This document shows, one piece after another, positions 1 through 6,000 of a stretch of 6,501 nucleotides of DNA; within the stretch, counting starts at the first letter, position 1, and each line of letters opens with the position of its first letter. Source of the DNA: an uncultured Phycisphaera sp. (GTDB lineage: Bacteria > Planctomycetota > Phycisphaerae > Phycisphaerales > SM1A02). Under the pieces are notes generated by a model. The model worked only from the letters and a program-made list of their open reading frames with translations. It had not been told where the DNA came from and did no database searches. Made by a program: the position numbers and the translations under genes. The stretch spans positions 1 through 6,501 of the forward strand of contig CALDQF010000467.1 in the NCBI GenBank assembly GCA_937911845.1. The letters run 5' to 3'.

Positions 1-3000
1 TCCTTCCTCAGATTCGTGGCGTGCTTTCTGTTCGCCAACAGCAGGTGTTGCGGATGGTGGCCGGGCCTAAAGACCGAACCCTGATTTTGGCGGGTCCCGC
101 CAGTGATGTGGCTGCCGTCAAAGAAGTTCTTCCCGTCTTTGACAAACTCCGTGCGGGTGAACGAGACATCGTGATCTTGCCTTTGCGTGGCCCGGATGCG
201 CAGGCCAGCGTTGAACGTGCGTTGGCGTTGGCCCGCGATCGACTCGCCGGTCGCGCTTTGTCGTCGATGGATCAAACCATCGAGGCCGTGTTTGATGCTC
301 AAGAGGGCACGGTGCGCATCGAAGCGACTCCGGTTGGGGCCGATGCCTTCCGGACCGCTCTTGATGAACTCGACCAGATTCCCTTGGTGGCCCCCACCGT
401 TCGTCAAGTTTCGGTGCAGTACGGATCAGCCGCTGACGTGGCCGGTGATCTCGCGGCCCTGTTGCAAATGCTCTCTGAGGTCAATGGTCGCCGTGTGGCT
501 GAAGTGTCTGCGGTCGAGGCGTTGAACGCCTTGCTGTTGACGGGATCTCCCGAATCTGTCGCCGAGGCTGAAGCATTACTGGCCCGGGTCGATCTTCCCA
601 AGGCCGGTGCCCAGGTGGTGCGAACCGTGTCGGTTCAGGAGGTCGCTGACCCGGAGCTGCTGGTTGAGGATGCTCGAGAAATTTTCGAGATTCTGAGTAC
701 GGGGACCAAGGCGGCAGATGCGTCCATCACCGCGACGTACAAGCAAGAGGCCGAGGTTGTTTTGCTGTCGGGATCTTCGTTGGCGGTGCAGCGCATGGAG
801 GAGGCCATTGGTCAAGCGCGTGCGGCCTTGCCAGCGCCGGATGTGCGCCGGGTGGTTGCGGTTCAGCGCGGCGATGCCGAAGAGGTGGCCGAACGGTTGC
901 GCACGGCACTTGACGAGTACCCCAAAGATCCCGGGCAGTCGATCAGCCCAGTGGACATCTCTGTGTTGTCGATTACCAATGAGTTGATGTTGATCGGGCC
1001 ACAAAAGTGGGTCGAGACCGGCATCGACCTGCTCTCGAAAGTGGATCGTCTTAGCGATGGGCCCTTGCCACCATTGCGTCTGCTCGGGGTCCGCAATACG
1101 GACGCTGCCACAGTTGCTGATTTACTTCGGCGACGGTTCGTTGCTCGGGGTGCCGACGAACGGCGCTCCGATCCCGTTGAAATCGATGTCGCTGAAGGTG
1201 CGAATGTTCTCATCATCACGGCCTCGGATGCACGTCAGGTTGAGATTAAGGGGCTGGTGGACGAACTCAACGCGTTCGGTGGTGCCGACCGAGAAGGCCG
1301 GGTCATTCGAATCTTCCCGCTCAAGACAGCTCAAGCCGAAGAATTGGCCCGGACCCTCGACGAGATGTTCCCTGAGAAGCCGGTTCCTCTGGATCGGCGT
1401 GGCCGACCAATGACTGAGTTGCGCGAGCCTCGAGATGTGGTGGTCCGCGCGAACCGTCAGACGAATTCTCTGATTGTTGATGCGCTCGCGGATCGAATGA
1501 GCTCTTTTGAAGAGTTGGTGCGACAGTTGGATCGAGAGCAAGTTCGGACTGAGACTTCTATTCGAACCTACCGGCTCACCGAAGCAGACCCACAACGTGT
1601 TGCGGCATCACTGCGGGAGCTTTCTGCTCAGGGCGTTTTGAATGTGGCTGGTGGCGACCGTCGTGTTCCCGTCAATGTGTCGGTGGAAGAGGCGACAAAG
1701 TCCCTCATCATCTCCGGGCCGGACGAGGCTTTTGCCCGCATCGAAGCGCTGATCGAAAATTTAGATGTCGCCCCACCGCGGGCCGAGACTGAACTTCGAT
1801 TCTTCCAGCTTCAGCATGCGCAAGCGGAGCGTATGGCGCAAATGTTCCGCCCCATTTTGTTGGGTCGTTTGCAAGAGTTGATGCCAGATCTGAAAGATCA
1901 GCCTGCAGCCGTGGAAGTGACCGCGGAGCCAGAAACCAACACGTTGATCGTCTCGGCACCCACTGTCTTACAAGATGTGGCGCAGGAATTGGTGGATCGT
2001 CTCGACCAGTCCTCATACGCCGGGCGGCGAACCTTCCGGACGCAGCGACTGGACCCGTCGGTTGCTGATGCTGAAGAGATTGCACGGAATCTCCGCCGGC
2101 TGCTCGAGCGAGAGGGCGGTCCAAAAGTTCGCGTTATTAGTTTGGAAGAGTTGCTGTCGGAACAAAAGGGATCAGAAGCAACATCACCTCCGAAGACTCC
2201 AGGTCAAGGTGGGATCAGCGTCCATTCGATCTCTGGCTTGGTCGCGGCGGCGGCACTGGGGGTTCTGCCCGAGTCGAACGACGCCGATACAGAAGAAGCC
2301 GATTTGATTGTCGCGGTGGATCCCGCAACGAATTCATTGGTGTATTTGGGATCTCCGGAATCCATCGAGTCCGCCACCGCACTGGTGAACGAGTTGGCGG
2401 CCGAACTGCCACCTCCGCCCGCCGAGATTTTGAGCATCGAGCTTCCGGACTCAATCGATCCGGGTGCTCTCACCCAACTGCTTCGCGACGCCCTGTTGCA
2501 ACTGGATGTTGCCGGTGGGACCAGCCGAGCTAGGAAGATCGGGATTCTTCCCAACCCAGACAGCAACGCATTGGTGGTTACGGGGAGCGAATCTGATCTT
2601 GACCTGGTCACCCAACTGCTCGCGGCCATCGCTAAACCTACCGGCGATGTTCCGCGTGAAGCTCGAGTTTTCCGCTTAGAAAAGGCAGCTGCTGATGTCG
2701 TGGCCGCGGCGGTTTACTCGTTGGTTGGCCGCGAGCCGTTCAACTATTTCCGATCTCGGAATCAAGCCCCCAAGACGGTGACATTGAGTTATGGCGGACT
2801 GGAACCGGTTGCCATCCAAAATGATCAAGTTGATGCCGCGGGCGACCTTTCGACGGGGACCGTCATGGTCACCGCGCCAGTCAAAGTGTTGCCCATTTTG
2901 GCGGCTTTCATCGCTGAACTTGATCGGCAAGAAGACGGTGTGGCCACATCGGTCAGAACGTTCCGCTTGGAGTTTGCCCAAGCCGAAACTATGCGCCGCA

Positions 3001-6000
3001 CGATTCTTCCCATTGTGAACAGTCAGTTTGCCACCATGGATCGATACGGCGATCGTCAGGAGATCGCCCTTGAAATTCGCGCTGACGTGCGGACAAACAC
3101 CCTGGTGGTTGCGGGCCGTGAAGAGCAACTTCAAGCTGTTTCAGGATTGGTTGACACGCTTGATGTCTCGGATGAAGCCGAAGGTTTGCGTCAACGCAAG
3201 ATTGAGCTTGTTCAAGTACTGGAGGCCGACCCCAGCACGGTGGCCCGGGCAATTCGTGAGCAATTCCCTCGTGGTCGAGGCGACGATCTCACTGTGACGG
3301 TGGATCCACGTACCCGAAGCATTGCTTTGGGTGGTACCGAGGCCGTGCTGGGTCAGGCGCGTGAACTCGTCACCTTGCTTGACCAGCCTGAAGCTGCTGA
3401 CGAAACCGTCCTTCGCACTTTCCGTCTGGATGAAGGCCGGGCCGACGAAGCGGTCCGTCTGCTGACCTCATCGTTGGGGCTGGATGCTCAAGGTCGAACC
3501 ACAGGTACAGCCGTGTTGCCCGAAGGGGCAGATGAGGCGGTGCTGGTCCGTGCTCGAATCGTGGCAGATCAACGAACCAATGCGGTTGTGGTGAACGCGA
3601 CCGCTGAATCGATGCCCATCATTGAGGGGCTGCTCGAGGAATTGGCGGCGGCACCGCCCAAGCCAATGCGTGAGTTCCACGTGGTGCAGTTGGAACACGC
3701 CATGGCTGACGATGTGGTGTACACCCTGCAGCGCGTATCAGATCGGGGAACCCGGGAGACTCCAGGGCCAAGCTTCGATTTTGAACGGGACGCGAACCGA
3801 GTCATCGTGCGAGCCACGCCAGACCAGTGGAAGAACATTCAGGAGGTGATCGAGAGTCTGGACCGCGCGGTGGAGAATCCATTGGTCACGGAAATTGTGT
3901 CGCTGCAGTGGTCGGAAGCGAAGCAAGTTCGGGAGGCCCTCGGCATCTTCTATGGCACATATGCCTACGCCGCCACAACACCGGCCCAACGCTCGGTCTC
4001 CATCGTGGCCGATCCCAGCACTGGGAGCTTGGTTGTTTCTGCACCCGAAGGAGAGTGGGAGAGCATTCGCTCTTTGATTTCCAAATTGGATCGTGAGGAG
4101 AATGATGCTTCCTTGCAACTTCGGTCTTTTACGTTAGCGCACGCCGATGCCAGGGCCGTCGCGCGAGCCATCAATGAAGCGTTTTCTGGTGAATTGACCG
4201 GGAGAAACCAGCGGGGGAACCAAGCCTCTCGAGGTCGTGAAGATCGCGACGCTCCGCCTACCGTTCTGGTGGAAGCAAACGAATGGGTACGTGCAAGCGC
4301 AGAAACAGAGACCAACAGCGTAGTCGTCGCGGCCAACCGAAACCGAATGGACAAGATCGCGGAGATCGTTACTTCTTTGGATCTTGCCGGTCAAGAATCG
4401 CAAGGCGGGGTGGTTGAGGTCATCCGCATTGCCTCGTCCAGTTCGGTGGTGATCGCCGACGAGCTCAGACGGACGTTCAATCCCATCGCCAAGCGTCGTA
4501 ATCAGTCCTTGTCCATCCAGGCGTCGGTCGCTTCAAACGCCATCATCGTCTCGGCGCCTCTGCCATTGATGGAGCGAATCGAGCAGACCGTGGCCGCCTT
4601 GGAATCCTCCGCGCCTTCCGACGGTGAAGCGGTCTTGATCATTGACTTGGACCACGTATCTCCGCAGGACGCGCAACGATTCTTGAACAGTGTTGGGGCC
4701 GCGGGAGGTCAAGACGCTGCGGGAAGAAATTTCCGGGAGCCACTCCGGATTTCACCGGTTCCAGGACGCAACGCCATCGTGGTGGCACTGAATCCTGCCG
4801 ACCGAGACCGGGTGACGTCTCTCCTGAAGGCCCTCGATCGTGAAAATGCTGACGCGGCTGCTGAAGTGCGGCTGGTGCAGCTGCAGCGCAACCGAGCCGA
4901 CGCCATCGCAAATATTGTGCGGCGAGTCCTCGAGCCTGCCAACAGTGCGGTTGGTACACCACTCGGCAAAGGTCTAGCCGCGCAGCTTCGTGCGCTGCGG
5001 GTGCACCAAGACGGTGGGGCCGACCAAGATTTGGCTTTGGATCTCACGGTCCCCATTAAGGTTCAGCCAGACACGTCGAGCAACACTGTGGTGGTGACTT
5101 CCTCGCGATCCAACGTTGAGGCCATTGAGTCGTTCATTGAACTTCTGGACCGCGTGCCAGTGACCCCTTCGGTGTCGGTCAACGTGATGGTGTTGGACCA
5201 CATCGACGCCGATGCCTTCAGCGCGTTGGTACGTGATCTGGCCTCTCAATCGAGCCAGCTTTCTCGCACTCCGGTCAGTGGCGTGGTCGGCTTGCCCGCG
5301 GACCCCGCCGGTCGTGCTCTGTTGACGGGCATCGCCTTGTCGGTAGATGACCGCACCAATGCGATTGTGGTCGCGGGTTCTGAAGAGGCCGTCGCGTTGG
5401 TGGAAGTGATGCGCATCAAGATGGATGTGCCCGCTTCCGACGGTTGGCTCGAGCCAAGGTTATTCCCGGTCCAGCACGCCAATGTCGAAGATCTTGCCAG
5501 TCGCTTGAACGATCTGCTGTCGAGCGCTGGGGAAGAGCCGGATGCAGCGAGGCGCTTCGGAAGACTTCGCGTGTTGCCGGCCCTTGGTGACTCCACGGTC
5601 TACAACTCGCGACTGAGCGCCCCCTTGGACGAGGTGTACGTCAGTGCAGAATCTCGGCTGGGTGCCGTTCTTGTGGTGGCGGAAACCGAGCACCTGCAAA
5701 TTGCCGCGGAATTGATTGGCATGTTGGATGTGCCTTCATTTCGCACCTCGGGTGGCTTTGCCTCCATTGGACTTGCGAACGGCTCGGCGGAGTTGGTGGC
5801 GGGGCGCTTGCAGCGGGTTATTGATGAGCAACGAGAGGTTGGGGCACTGGGAGACGATGATGGTTTGATGGTGGAGCCCGATGTGGCCAGCAACGCGATC
5901 ATCCTCTCGGGTTCGGTGCCTGCTCTTGAACTTGCTCGTTCGGTTCTACCCACTCTGGACACTGCAAGCTCTGATGTGGTGGTGGAAACAATTGGTCTTG

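Noticed and set aside
54..56. In-frame ATG near the window start as the gene start
   Set aside because: Repeat-like sequence already precedes it, it falls inside the second half of unit 0, and there is no convincing ribosome binding site or signal peptide after it.
187..525. Plus-strand open frame of 112 codons in another frame
   Set aside because: Its Arg/Pro/Trp/Cys-rich translation is typical of an out-of-frame reading of a GC-rich gene, while the continuous frame through the same bases carries repeat units 1 and 2.
576..1004. Minus-strand open frame of 142 codons rich in His and Arg
   Set aside because: Antisense shadow. The overlapping + frame explains the sequence through repeat units 3 and 4.
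1122..1595. Minus-strand open frame of 157 codons
   Set aside because: It is antisense to the repeat-coding frame, covers units 5-8 without respecting their borders, and has a low-complexity composition typical of an antisense shadow with no recognisable domain.
2232..2273. Possible transmembrane segment in unit 9 (residues 744-757)
   Set aside because: The hydrophobic run is only about 10-13 residues, rich in Ala and Gly, which is too short for a membrane helix.
2676..3134. Minus-strand open frame of 152 codons
   Set aside because: It lies opposite units 11-12, where the + frame shows clear conserved repeat motifs. I recognise no protein family in it.
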